Counted from the first letter of the stretch, positions 32,194 through 40,099 are shown. The stretch: DNA of 48,884 nucleotides from an uncultured Clostridium sp. (GCF_900769625.1 NZ_CAAGHK010000093.1:1-48884); one strand, 5' to 3'. Notes: generated by a model not told the origin, from the sequence alone. Program-made: numbers and translations.

Positions 32194-32640
32194 ATGGAAA
32201 ATTTTATAAATGAATTTAAAACTTATTGCGAAACAGTAGAAAATACAACTGCACTTGAAAAGATTAAGCAACATTACTTTGATTATATGCTTGATCTTGA
32301 AACTTTTGTAGATGATCACATTGAAATAAATTTATCTAAAGCTAGTAACAAAGATATTATAGATGAAGCTAATAGACTAAGTGTGATTTTGAAATCTTTA
32401 ATTAAAACTGCTAGTTGTATAAATAATATTGATGCTAGAGATGTTTACTTATTATTTTACGAAGATAGTAAATTCCATATAAAAGAAGTATTTGATGAAG
32501 TTATGCAATCTTGTTATTCACAACTATATAAAAAAGTATATCCAAATGAAATAGATTTATATAAGTATGAGCTAGAAGAAAGTGATTTGCCTAAATGGTA
32601 CATTGATTTATGCAATATATTAGATAAGTACGGCATATAA
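32194..32640 (+). CDS. Hypothetical helical protein
   Basis: 148 aa, AAAGGAG upstream. All-alpha, acidic (pI likely low): ALEKIKQHYFDYMLDLETFV, then LSVILKSLIKTASCIN and YELEESDLPKWYIDLCNIL. No recognised motif. Third gene of the origin-proximal operon. Confidence 0.7.
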   Translation: MENFINEFKTYCETVENTTALEKIKQHYFDYMLDLETFVDDHIEINLSKASNKDIIDEANRLSVILKSLIKTASCINNIDARDVYLLFYEDSKFHIKEVFDEVMQSCYSQLYKKVYPNEIDLYKYELEESDLPKWYIDLCNILDKYGI

Positions 32641-32734
32641 TAAAAACGAATTTAAAAGGCATTGAGAGAGGTTTTAAGCTTCTCTTGATGTAAATATAAC
32701 AAGGGATAAAATATCAAAATAAGAGGGGATAAAA

Positions 32735-33316
32735 TTGAATACGGAAGCTAAAAGAACAAGGAAAAAATGGACTAAAGAAGAAGATAATTTTCTAGTTGAG
32801 AATTGGGGAAAAATTAAAATAGATAATTTATGTAAAAGACTAGGTAGGACTAAAAGAGCAGTAGAAGAAAGAGCATATAACACTTTAAGATTAGGGCATC
32901 AAGCTCAATGGTACACTTTATTAGAAATTCAACATATAACTGGGATAAACAAAGATACTATAAGGAAAAGAATTGTTAAGACTAATTTTAAGTGTATGAG
33001 AGCAAGAACTAAGCAAAAGCCTTATATGCTTGATGAAGTTCAACTTAAAAAGTTTCTAAAAGAAAATCAAGATTTATGGCATACAAAAAATCTAACTATA
33101 AATATTTTTAGCAATGAAAAATGGTATTTAGAAAAAGTTGAAGCTGATAAGTTTAAGACTAATAAATACAATAAAGCTTGGTCAGAGTATGAAGATAATA
33201 TAATGCTTGATAGATTGAGTAGGGGATTTACTTATGAAGATATAGCTAAGGAACTTAACAGAACTACAGAAGGTGTCTTTGGTAGGCATAAATATAAATA
33301 CAGATTAAAATTATAG
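32735..33316 (+). CDS. Myb/SANT-like DNA-binding protein
   Basis: 193 aa starting with TTG after AGAGGGG. Two Myb-like helix-turn-helix units: RTRKKWTKEEDNFLVENWGK near the N-terminus and KAWSEYEDNIMLDRLSRGFT near the C-terminus, with a MerR/HTH-like middle (LLEIQHITGINKDTIRKRI). Probably a phage transcription regulator. Sits immediately before the TnpB insertion. Confidence 0.78.
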   Translation: MNTEAKRTRKKWTKEEDNFLVENWGKIKIDNLCKRLGRTKRAVEERAYNTLRLGHQAQWYTLLEIQHITGINKDTIRKRIVKTNFKCMRARTKQKPYMLDEVQLKKFLKENQDLWHTKNLTINIFSNEKWYLEKVEADKFKTNKYNKAWSEYEDNIMLDRLSRGFTYEDIAKELNRTTEGVFGRHKYKYRLKL

Positions 33317-33364
33317 GGGGATAGCAACAGTTAAAATAAATCTATAAAAATATAAAAGAACCTA

Positions 33365-33526
33365 CTATTTTTTAGTAGATTCTAATAATTCATATATAGC
33401 CTTATCTAATAACTTAGATATAGGTATCATACTTTCCTTTGAATATTGTTGTAGTTGTTCCCAAAGTTTAGTATCAATTGCATTTGATATTCTTGTTCTA
33501 GTTTTTAATTTATATTTATCACTCAT
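33365..33526 (-). CDS. Ribbon-helix-helix protein divergent from tnpB
   Basis: 53 aa. RTRISNAIDTKLWEQLQQYS followed by MIPISKLLDKAIYELLES is a ribbon-helix-helix pattern (strand with alternating residues, two helices). GAGGTGATT upstream. It points away from tnpB and shares its promoter region, so it probably represses tnpB and itself. It is the only leftward gene in the right half. Confidence 0.72.
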   Translation of the reverse strand: MSDKYKLKTRTRISNAIDTKLWEQLQQYSKESMIPISKLLDKAIYELLESTKK

Positions 33527-33568
33527 TTATAATCACCTCAATTTAATCATACTACATCAAGTAACTAC

Positions 33569-33597
33569 TTGCAAGTGCTTTAAGTTTGTGTTATAAT
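33569..33597 (+). promoter_or_regulatory. Promoter of tnpB
   Basis: TTGCAA, 17 bases, TATAAT, 18 bases before the GTG start of tnpB. Such a strong promoter is unusual for a transposon accessory gene and suggests constitutive expression unless repressed. Confidence 0.8.
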
Positions 33598-33614
33598 TAA
33601 ATTAAGAAAGTGAG

Positions 33615-34760
33615 GTGATAAAAATAAAGGGTTTTACAATAAGATTATATCCAACTAAAGAACAAGAAGAACTAATGCGAAAGCATATAGGTTGTCAGAG
33701 ATATGTTTATAATTGGGCATTAGCTTTAAATAATGAATTATACAAACAAGAAGGTAAAAAGTATAGTGCAACTGAATTAGGAAAAATACTAACTCAATAT
33801 AAAAAAGAGGTAAAATGGCTTAATGAAGTTTCAAATGCTACATTGAAAGAAGCTATTAGAAATTTAGATAAGGCTTATACTAATTTTTATAAGAAAAAAG
33901 CTAAACTACCTAAATTTAAAAGTAAGAAAACACATAATAATACTTTTTATAGTAGATATGACAAAATAAAATTCTATGAAAATGATACTGTAAACTTAGA
34001 AAAAATAGGTAAGGTTGAATGTAAATCAAGTTATGATATAGATTTTACTAATGTAGCTAAATTCTCTAATCCTAATGTTACTTTTAATGGTAGATGTTGG
34101 GTACTTACATTTAGTATAGATATTGAAAATGAGTATATTGAATTAACTGATAAAGTGTTAGGAATAGATTTAGGAATTAAGCAGTTAGCAATAGTTAACG
34201 AGGAAGGTCTAGATATACCTAATATCAATAAAACTAAAAAAGTTATAGATTTAGAAAAGAAATTAAAGAGATTGCAAAGACAATGTTCAAGAAAATATGA
34301 AAATAATAAGATAGGGGGATATTACCAAAAAACTAAGAACATTGCAAAACTTGAATTAAAGATTAAAAAACTTCATAGAAAACTTAAAAATATTAGATTA
34401 AATCATATTCATCAAGCTACTACTAAGATAGTGAAAATCAAACCGTCTATGATAGTAATGGAGGATTTGAAAGTATCTAATATGATGAAAAATAGACATT
34501 TAGCTAAATCAATTCAACAACAAGGTTTTTACACATTCATAGAACAAATGAGATATAAATGTGAATGGAATGGTATTAAATTCGTTCAAGTTCCAACATT
34601 TTATCCTTCAAGTAAAATGTGTAGTTGTTGTGGCAATATCAAAAAAGATTTAAAGCTATCAGATAGAGTTTATAAATGTGATAATTGTAATTCTATATTT
34701 GATAGAGATAAAAATGCTAGTCAAAATTTAGTTAATTATGGGTTAGAAATATCACTTTAA
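33615..34760 (+). CDS. tnpB: TnpB RNA-guided nuclease (IS605/IS1341 type)
   Basis: 381 aa from GTG. N-terminal helix-turn-helix (KGFTIRLYPTKEQEELMRKH, GCQRYVYNWAL). RuvC triad: D in GIDLGIKQLAI (about 186), E in IVMEDLKVSNM (about 282), D in DRDKNASQNL (about 366). Zinc finger CSCCGN...YKCDNC (about 335-358). It looks intact. No TnpA is present, so it is a TnpB-only element that cannot move itself. TnpB cuts DNA with an omega RNA from its own 3' end. Confidence 0.93.
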   Translation: MIKIKGFTIRLYPTKEQEELMRKHIGCQRYVYNWALALNNELYKQEGKKYSATELGKILTQYKKEVKWLNEVSNATLKEAIRNLDKAYTNFYKKKAKLPKFKSKKTHNNTFYSRYDKIKFYENDTVNLEKIGKVECKSSYDIDFTNVAKFSNPNVTFNGRCWVLTFSIDIENEYIELTDKVLGIDLGIKQLAIVNEEGLDIPNINKTKKVIDLEKKLKRLQRQCSRKYENNKIGGYYQKTKNIAKLELKIKKLHRKLKNIRLNHIHQATTKIVKIKPSMIVMEDLKVSNMMKNRHLAKSIQQQGFYTFIEQMRYKCEWNGIKFVQVPTFYPSSKMCSCCGNIKKDLKLSDRVYKCDNCNSIFDRDKNASQNLVNYGLEISL

Positions 34761-34915
34761 AGATATTCTAATTTGGGTATTCGTTACAACCCACACCAAT
34801 AGGTACAAAGTCTATGGAGTGTTATATCAAACGAAAGTAGCTAAGGCGAAATCGGACACTGTGAAGTAGAAAAGAAACGAAAATCTTTAATTTATATATT
34901 TTTATAGATTTTTGG
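34700..34915 (+). ncRNA. Probable omega RNA / right end of TnpB element
   Basis: 170 bases after tnpB without a gene. GTTACAACCCACACC, GGTACAAAGTCTATGGAGTG and AGCTAAGGCGAAATCGGACA are of the kind conserved after tnpB stops in low-GC bacteria. A hairpin AAAATCT ... AGATTTT lies near 34878-34912. The 5' limit, exact 3' end and guide are not determined. Confidence 0.55.
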
Positions 34916-34929
34916 TAACGGAAGATGTG

Positions 34930-35097
34930 ATGATTAGAATATTTGATGATAATAAACATATATGCGAATGTTGTGATAATGATAGTATTATACTTATAGA
35001 TTTTACAGAAGATACTAAGCCACATGATTTAGGGAATAGAGTATATCTTTGTAAGGAGCATAAAGAAAAGTTAATAGATTTATTATTGCCGTTTTAA
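34930..35097 (+). CDS. Small zinc-binding protein
   Basis: 55 aa. CECCDND near residue 12 and YLCKEHKEKL near 45 give a CxxC...CxxH zinc site. ATG five bases after GGAAG; a TTG at 34912 in frame would overlap the tnpB element end, so the 5' end may have been changed by that insertion. Confidence 0.6.
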   Translation: MIRIFDDNKHICECCDNDSIILIDFTEDTKPHDLGNRVYLCKEHKEKLIDLLLPF

Positions 35098-35127
35098 ATT
35101 TAAATAAAATCAAAATTTTAAGGGAAG

Positions 35128-35157
35128 TTTGGTACCGACATTGATTTCGGTACCAAA
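35128..35157 (+). promoter_or_regulatory. Perfect 11-bp hairpin before ribosome site (copy B)
   Basis: TTTGGTACCGA-CATTGATT-TCGGTACCAAA directly followed by AGGAGG. It shares TTTGGTACCGACATT with the palindrome at 2710-2731 in front of another small Cys-rich gene. Confidence 0.8.
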
Positions 35158-35167
35158 GGAGGTAAAT

Positions 35168-35365
35168 ATGAAATTTATTAAGAGATTGCTTTGTAAACAT
35201 ACATATACATATACAATAACTAATTTTGGTGGAGATGCCATAAATCAATTCGGATGTAGAAGTTGGAGAATGTGTAGAGAATGTGGGAAAATAATTAAGG
35301 CTGGACTAGATAAAAATTGTAAAAGAATTAATGAACCTTATTATAGAGAAAATTCATTAAAATAA
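35168..35365 (+). CDS. Small zinc-ribbon protein
   Basis: 65 aa from the ATG after AGGAGG; an upstream GTG/ATG frame runs through the hairpin and is not used. KRLLCKHTYTY, FGCRSWRMCRECGKII: Cys/His pairs typical of a phage zinc ribbon of unknown function. Confidence 0.7.
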   Translation: MKFIKRLLCKHTYTYTITNFGGDAINQFGCRSWRMCRECGKIIKAGLDKNCKRINEPYYRENSLK

Positions 35366-35392
35366 AACTTTTAAAGAGATTAGGAGGAAATT

Positions 35393-35638
35393 ATGGATAT
35401 CAAAGATATAAAAATAGGTTGTATTGTTCAAGTATTTGACTATTGTAAACAAGATTTGGAAATGTATAAGGTTTTAAATATTTATGTTTCTGAAGATAAT
35501 GAAATAATGTTCAAATGTAATAAAATGAAATTTAATGAAGAAAAAGAATTAGTAATAACCTTAGTAACAACCAATGTTATGAGATTTATTGATGGTAAAG
35601 ATGTTATGAGTATTTATAATAAAATTAATCATGAATAA
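35393..35638 (+). CDS. Hypothetical protein, SH3-like start
   Basis: 81 aa, AGGAGG upstream. IKIGCIVQVFDYCKQDLEMYKVLNIY then EKELVITLVTTNVMRFI; a beta-rich small barrel is likely. No family assigned. Confidence 0.65.
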   Translation: MDIKDIKIGCIVQVFDYCKQDLEMYKVLNIYVSEDNEIMFKCNKMKFNEEKELVITLVTTNVMRFIDGKDVMSIYNKINHE

Positions 35639-35674
35639 AAGTCTTTAAAATAAAGTTCTTAAGGAGATGTTAAT

Positions 35675-35917
35675 ATGTGTAAGCATAAAAATATAGTTGT
35701 AATTCATTATGTAAATGAGGAAACAAATGGATTTATGGGTTGTGAAGTTAGATGTTATGATTGCGATACATATTTATTCAAAAGTAAGGATAAAGGTTAC
35801 AAATTAGCATATGAATATATTGAAAATAATAAAGATAAATTCGATACTTTATTTGATTATACTTGCGACGACTTAAATAAAAAATTTAACATTAAAAACG
35901 GATTTAATTTCGGTTAA
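35675..35917 (+). CDS. Small Cys/His protein
   Basis: 80 aa, AAGGAGATG upstream. MCKHKNIVVIHYV and CEVRCYDCDTYLF suggest a CxH...CxxC zinc site; the C-terminal half is a charged helix. Unknown role. Confidence 0.65.
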   Translation: MCKHKNIVVIHYVNEETNGFMGCEVRCYDCDTYLFKSKDKGYKLAYEYIENNKDKFDTLFDYTCDDLNKKFNIKNGFNFG

Positions 35918-35949
35918 AATAAAATTTTTAATGAAACTAGGAGGAAGTT

Positions 35950-36162
35950 ATGAAAACTAAAAAATATGGTTATAGAATTTATTTTAGAATAAATGGTAGA
36001 GTAGACTTTGTAGAAATAATACATGGAAATAAAAGTATTTATGAGGATGAAAATATATTGCCTCAAATGCAAGATTATATGAAAGAAAATGATTTAAAGT
36101 TCTTGTATTTAGATGATGTTAATGATGAATTGAGATGTATGGATAATTGGATGTATAAGTAA
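35950..36162 (+). CDS. Hypothetical small protein
   Basis: 70 aa, AGGAGG upstream. YGYRIYFRINGRVDFVEIIHGN then EDENILPQMQDYMKEND. Similar strand pattern to the protein at 2949. Last gene of this group; followed by a terminator. Confidence 0.65.
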   Translation: MKTKKYGYRIYFRINGRVDFVEIIHGNKSIYEDENILPQMQDYMKENDLKFLYLDDVNDELRCMDNWMYK

Positions 36163-36172
36163 TGTGTGTAAT

Positions 36173-36206
36173 AAGCTATAGGATTAATTTTCTATAGCTT
36201 TTTTAT
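36173..36206 (+). terminator. Terminator
   Basis: AAGCTATAG ... CTATAGCTT (9 bp) with a 10-base loop, then TTTTATTTTT. Closes the small zinc-protein group. Confidence 0.85.
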
Positions 36207-36290
36207 TTTTATAAACTTATGTATCATTTTCATAACTTATACATATAATAAAGTAACAAAACGTTATATAAGATATGAGGGGGATTAATT

Positions 36291-36512
36291 ATGAAAATAT
36301 ATACTTTAGAAAGCAAAAACGAAGTTTTGGCTATATTAACTCACAATGATAACATGAGCTATAGAGATTTTAAAAATATATGCCAAGAAGCTTCAGAAGG
36401 CACAGAGAATGACTTTTACAGTTTAAAGGATATATTAATCAATGATTATAAATTTCAAGTTGTTGAAGCTTGTGGAGGATTTGAAGTGGCTAAAAAGAAA
36501 GGAAGTTTCTAA
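36291..36512 (+). CDS. Hypothetical protein
   Basis: 73 aa, GAGGGGG upstream. MKIYTLESKNEVLAILTHND and FQVVEACGGFEVAKKK; alpha/beta. Its TAA overlaps the next ATG. Confidence 0.65.
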   Translation: MKIYTLESKNEVLAILTHNDNMSYRDFKNICQEASEGTENDFYSLKDILINDYKFQVVEACGGFEVAKKKGSF

Positions 36513-36571
36513 TGGGTATTGTTGCAGTTACTTATTTAGGATATATAGCTATTATAGTAGCTTTAATATAG
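36512..36571 (+). CDS. 19-aa hydrophobic peptide
   Basis: MGIVAVTYLGYIAIIVALI, almost wholly a membrane span. ATG overlaps the TAA before it and GGAAG lies upstream. Could be a small membrane peptide or a coupling ORF; weak support. Confidence 0.4.
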   Translation: MGIVAVTYLGYIAIIVALI

Positions 36572-36581
36572 GGGGATTAAT

Positions 36582-36698
36582 ATGAATTGGGATAAAGGTT
36601 GTTATGAATGTTATGAGTATGAAATAATATCAGAAACTGAAACTTATTATCTATGTAGATGTATCAGATGTGGTAATTTCTTTAAAACCTATAAGTAA
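36582..36698 (+). CDS. Small Cys-rich protein
   Basis: 38 aa, GGGGGA upstream. CYECYEYE and YLCRCIRCGNFF: CxxC plus CxCxxC. Zinc binding likely. Confidence 0.6.
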   Translation: MNWDKGCYECYEYEIISETETYYLCRCIRCGNFFKTYK

Positions 36699-36819
36699 AA
36701 AAATAAGGTGGGGAATTATCCTCACCTACTACTATTACTACTAATATTTTTATCATTTTTATATAAATTCTTTATAATATATTTTTCTTATATTGTAGCA
36801 GATTTGAAGGGGGTTAGCT

Positions 36820-37986
36820 ATGATAATAAATTTAGGTAAATATTCTTTTTTAAATAATGCAAAAGAAAAAATTATTAATTTGATTTGTGATAAATTTAAT
36901 ATAGCCGACTATCCAAATTTGCATAGTTTTATAGATGTTAAGCAGTTAGATGTTATAAATGTATATGATAATGAAGTTTTGTATAAGTTTAAATTAAGAC
37001 TTAAAAGACATGGAGAAGTTACAATAAATAATTTAGAAGATTATAGAGAAGTAATTGAAAATATAGTTGAAAGACCTATAAATTTTAAGATAGTTGATTA
37101 TAAAAATATATATGTAGAGGTATTATATTCAGAACAAGAAAAAGAACAAGAAAGTATAGGTATTGATAATATAATTAAATATGAATATATGCCTACAGAA
37201 GCTTTTAATGAGTATAAAGTTGATAATACTATAAAATATCAATTCAAAGAAGGAGAAAAGGAAGGACTTAGCTTTTATTTAGGTAAAGATTTAGAAGGTA
37301 ATGACTTTAAGATAGATATGTTGGACGGTAGCTTATTAATAGGTGGCATGACTGGGGCAGGAAAATCTAATATTGTAAATGTATTGATTACAAGCTTAAT
37401 GCTTACTTATACTGAAAAAGAATTAGTTTTCTTAGGTTGTGATATGGCTGAATCTGATGTGTATTATTTCAGAAATCATAAGCATTTTAGAGGAATGTCT
37501 ACTACTTGTGGTAAGTTTTTAGAGCAAGTTGAATGGTTAGAAAAGAAGTTTAAAGAAAGATCAAAAATATTAAATGATGCAGGGTGCAGAAATGTAGTAA
37601 GTTATAATCAAAAGCATGATACAAAAATGAGTTACCTTGTATTTGTAATAGATGAAGTTGTATTATTGACTAGAAATAGTAAATGTAAAGATAAGCTTCA
37701 CGATATAATGTGTGTAGGAAGAAAGTATGGATGTTATTTTATATTATGCTTACAAGATGCTACAAAAGACACCATAGGTAAATGCAAAATGAATTGCCCA
37801 CAAGTTATAGGACTTAGAACTAATGATGAAACTGATAGCAATACTATTATAGGCAAGGGGCATAATTTACAAGATATAAAAGACGTAGGAAGATGTAAAG
37901 TTAAAAATAAAAATGGAGTTACAGAAGTTCAAAGTTATTTTATAGAAGAAGATTTAATAGATAAATTATTAAAAGACTGTAAATAG
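36820..37986 (+). CDS. FtsK/HerA-type DNA-translocase-like ATPase
   Basis: 388 aa, GGGGG upstream. Walker A GGMTGAGKSNI near residues 175-185 and Walker B YLVFVIDEVVLL near 272-283, followed by a DIMCVGRKYGCYFILCLQD segment (sensor/arginine region) as in FtsK/SpoIIIE and Tcp/Orf21 coupling proteins. No membrane spans and no gamma winged helix, so it is a soluble short form. Possible roles: plasmid-state segregation, resolution or DNA transfer. Its neighbour is a membrane-tailed GIY-YIG protein. Confidence 0.82.
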   Translation: MIINLGKYSFLNNAKEKIINLICDKFNIADYPNLHSFIDVKQLDVINVYDNEVLYKFKLRLKRHGEVTINNLEDYREVIENIVERPINFKIVDYKNIYVEVLYSEQEKEQESIGIDNIIKYEYMPTEAFNEYKVDNTIKYQFKEGEKEGLSFYLGKDLEGNDFKIDMLDGSLLIGGMTGAGKSNIVNVLITSLMLTYTEKELVFLGCDMAESDVYYFRNHKHFRGMSTTCGKFLEQVEWLEKKFKERSKILNDAGCRNVVSYNQKHDTKMSYLVFVIDEVVLLTRNSKCKDKLHDIMCVGRKYGCYFILCLQDATKDTIGKCKMNCPQVIGLRTNDETDSNTIIGKGHNLQDIKDVGRCKVKNKNGVTEVQSYFIEEDLIDKLLKDCK

Positions 37987-37996
37987 GAGGCTTAAA

Positions 37997-38392
37997 ATGG
38001 TTTCATATTGCTATAGGTTTAAAGATATTAATAATAACGTAATTTATGTTGGTAAAACTGTAGATATAAACAAAAGAATGGCACAACATTTTGGTGGTAA
38101 AGGTCATCTTGATAAAGATTGTTATAAATCTGTAGCAGTAATAGAGTATCAAAAGTATAAGACTGAAAGTGATGCTTTAATTTATGAAACTTATTATATA
38201 ACAAAATATTCTCCTAAGTATAATAAATTAGGTCAATCAAGAGATAAGCCAACAATTCAGCTAGATGAAAAAGAATGGAAAACTTATCAAGTGCTCAAAA
38301 AGCAAGTTGAAAATAGCACTCCTTACTGGGGCTGCTTAACTTATATATTAATAATTGCTTTAATATATGCAATATTTCAGTTGATAGCTTGA
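37997..38392 (+). CDS. GIY-YIG nuclease-like protein with C-terminal membrane span
   Basis: 131 aa. CYRFKDINNNVIYVGKTVDI at residues 4-23 is the GIY-YIG core (here CYR...YVG), R27 and E in ALIYETYYITKY (about 61) fit the catalytic residues. Residues about 110-130 (WGCLTYILIIALIYAIFQLIA) form a membrane helix. A tail-anchored small nuclease next to an FtsK-like ATPase is unusual. Ten bases separate the two genes. Confidence 0.8.
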   Translation: MVSYCYRFKDINNNVIYVGKTVDINKRMAQHFGGKGHLDKDCYKSVAVIEYQKYKTESDALIYETYYITKYSPKYNKLGQSRDKPTIQLDEKEWKTYQVLKKQVENSTPYWGCLTYILIIALIYAIFQLIA

Positions 38393-38400
38393 GGTGAAAC

Positions 38401-38571
38401 ATGAACGAGAAAATAAATGAAGCTATAAAGAAAAGTGGATTAAAAAAGAAGTGGATAGCTGCACAGTTAGATATAACATATAACAGTTTAAGAAGGAAAT
38501 TAAAAGGTGAAATTCATTTTAGTAAATTAGAATTAGAAAAAATTTATTCCATCTTAGAGAAATATCTTTAA
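38401..38571 (+). CDS. Small helix-turn-helix regulator
   Basis: 56 aa, GAGGTG upstream. INEAIKKSGLKKKWIAAQLD followed by ITYNSLRRKLKGEIHFSKLE is an XRE-like HTH. Similar layout to the proteins at 39791 and 43450. It lies upstream of the operator-containing promoter at 38712 and could bind it. Confidence 0.75.
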   Translation: MNEKINEAIKKSGLKKKWIAAQLDITYNSLRRKLKGEIHFSKLELEKIYSILEKYL

Positions 38572-38711
38572 TTATGTGTTATAATTATATTACCATATGT
38601 AGTATTAAAATAAATTTAAATGGGGTATAACACTTTTACCTTGAAATTTTGTAAAATTCTATTGACTTAAAAATGTACTTCCTAAAATTGGAGGTATATT
38701 TTTTTATTTTT
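38572..38711 (+). promoter_or_regulatory. Control region with shared 14-mer
   Basis: Contains TTATAAT, CATATGTAGTATTA (38594-38607, identical to 4278-4291) and TTGACTTAAAAATGTAC (38662). No gene. Probably a regulator-binding region shared with the late control region. Confidence 0.45.
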
Positions 38712-38742
38712 TTGTATCTTTTCGATACAATTATGATATAAT
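38712..38742 (+). promoter_or_regulatory. Promoter with inverted-repeat operator (site 1)
   Basis: TTGTATC-TTTTC-GATACAA lies where a -35 box is expected; the extended -10 TGATATAAT follows at 38734-38742. Nearly the same arrangement recurs at 40022. It drives the PAPS-reductase-like gene. Confidence 0.8.
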
Positions 38743-38774
38743 AATTATATAAGTTATGAATGGGGGGAGAATAA

Positions 38775-39803
38775 ATGGATATAAATGAATTAAGATTAAT
38801 GCAGAACTATCCTTTAGAATTAAAAATAATGAAAACTCAACAAAGGATCAGAGAATGGGTGAGCGAGTATGGAACAGACGGAGTATATGTGGCTTTTAGT
38901 GGGGGAAAAGATAGTACAGTATTACTCCATATAGTAAGAAACTTATATCCTAATATAGAAGGAGTGTTTGCTAATACTGGAAATGAATTTCCTGAGATAG
39001 TACAATTTGTAAGAAAGCAAGAAAATATTAAATGGGTAAAGCCTAGAAAATCTTTTGCTAAAGTATTGAAAGAAGAGGGTTACCCTATAATAAGCAAAAA
39101 AACAAGTAGAATGATAAGAGATTGCCAAAACCCTACCGAAAGAAATTCCAAGAGCAGAAAACTTTACCTTTCAGATTATGCACTTGATAAAGATGGGAAT
39201 TTAACTACTATAAAAAATAATAGTTTTAAGATAGCTCATAAACATAGATATTTGATAGATGCACCTTTCAAAATAAGTGAAAAGTGCTGCAATTATTTAA
39301 AAAAATATCCTATGCAAGATTATGAGAAACAAAGTGGTAAAAAGCCTATAATAGGAACTCAAGCAAGCGAGAGCAAAATGAGAGAAAGTGCATATTTGCA
39401 AACTGGGTGTAATAATTTTAAAGGTGGTAAATGTCAACCTTTGGGCTTTTGGACTGAACAAGATGTATTGGAGTATATTTATAAATTTAATTTAGAAATA
39501 GCTTCTGTATATGGTGAAGTTATATTAGAGGATGGAAAATATAGAACTACTGGTGAAACTCGTACTGGATGTGTAGCGTGTGGATATGGATGTAGTATGT
39601 GGCGAAGCGACGAAGATAATAGATATTTAAGACTAGAACAAACTCACCCAAAACTTCATAATCACATAATCAATAATTTAGGATTTAAAGAAGTTTTAGA
39701 TTATATGAATATAAAATACACAAATAAAGAAGATCTAAAAATAGAAAAAGAAAAAGTTGAGCTAGGAAACTTGGAGGTAGAGCAGTTAAAATGGATAATT
39801 TAG
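38775..39803 (+). CDS. PAPS reductase/DndC-like PP-loop protein
   Basis: 342 aa, GGGGGAG upstream. PP-loop VAFSGGKDSTVLL near 38-50, then GVFANTGNEFPEI, ASESKMRES, and several Cys groups (KCCNYLKKYP, TGCNNF, TGCVACGYGC) that could bind an iron-sulfur cluster. This is the phosphoadenosine phosphosulfate reductase superfamily, frequent in low-GC phages. The substrate in phages is unknown; DndC relatives insert sulfur into the DNA backbone. Confidence 0.85.
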   Translation: MDINELRLMQNYPLELKIMKTQQRIREWVSEYGTDGVYVAFSGGKDSTVLLHIVRNLYPNIEGVFANTGNEFPEIVQFVRKQENIKWVKPRKSFAKVLKEEGYPIISKKTSRMIRDCQNPTERNSKSRKLYLSDYALDKDGNLTTIKNNSFKIAHKHRYLIDAPFKISEKCCNYLKKYPMQDYEKQSGKKPIIGTQASESKMRESAYLQTGCNNFKGGKCQPLGFWTEQDVLEYIYKFNLEIASVYGEVILEDGKYRTTGETRTGCVACGYGCSMWRSDEDNRYLRLEQTHPKLHNHIINNLGFKEVLDYMNIKYTNKEDLKIEKEKVELGNLEVEQLKWII

Positions 39804-39967
39804 AATTGCTAGAAATAAAGATAAAAGAAAAATATACATTGCAAGAATTTGCAGAAGATGTTCTTGGAATTACTAGAAATAGCTTATACAGAAAGCTTCA
39901 TAGGGGAGTTAGATTTACCAAGTTAGAGAAAGACAAGGTAAAAGAAGTTCTGAATATAGATTTATAA
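39791..39967 (+). CDS. Small helix-turn-helix regulator
   Basis: 58 aa, overlapping the end of the previous gene; GGAGG upstream. YTLQEFAEDVLGITRNSLYR and KLHRGVRFTKLEKDKVKEVL: an HTH very like the one at 38401. Candidate to bind the TGTATCG/CGATACA operators on either side of it. Confidence 0.75.
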   Translation: MDNLELLEIKIKEKYTLQEFAEDVLGITRNSLYRKLHRGVRFTKLEKDKVKEVLNIDL

Positions 39968-39976
39968 AAGCAAAAG

Positions 39977-40013
39977 ATTGAGAAGTTTGTCGATAATTTC
40001 TCAATAAATTTTT
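39977..40013 (+). terminator. Terminator
   Basis: ATTGAGAA ... TTCTCAAT (8 bp, loop 13) followed by AAATTTTT, just before the second operator promoter. Confidence 0.7.
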
Positions 40014-40021
40014 AAAAATAA

Positions 40022-40051
40022 TGTATCGTTTCGATACAAATGTGATATAAT
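40022..40051 (+). promoter_or_regulatory. Promoter with perfect operator palindrome (site 2)
   Basis: TGTATCG-TTT-CGATACA at 40022-40038 followed by TGATATAAT at 40043-40051. Same geometry as site 1 at 38712. Confidence 0.82.
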
Positions 40052-40099
40052 ATAAATATAGAAAAGGGAAAGATAAAATAAAATTTGGAGGTATTGGAA

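Larger units (their letters stand above)
33317..34915. mobile_element. TnpB-only insertion with RHH cargo
   Basis: Contains the leftward RHH gene, the shared promoter, tnpB and its 3' RNA region, inserted between the Myb-like gene and a run of small zinc proteins. Ends cannot be fixed by eye: no target duplication is expected in the IS200/IS605 family. Confidence 0.5.
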
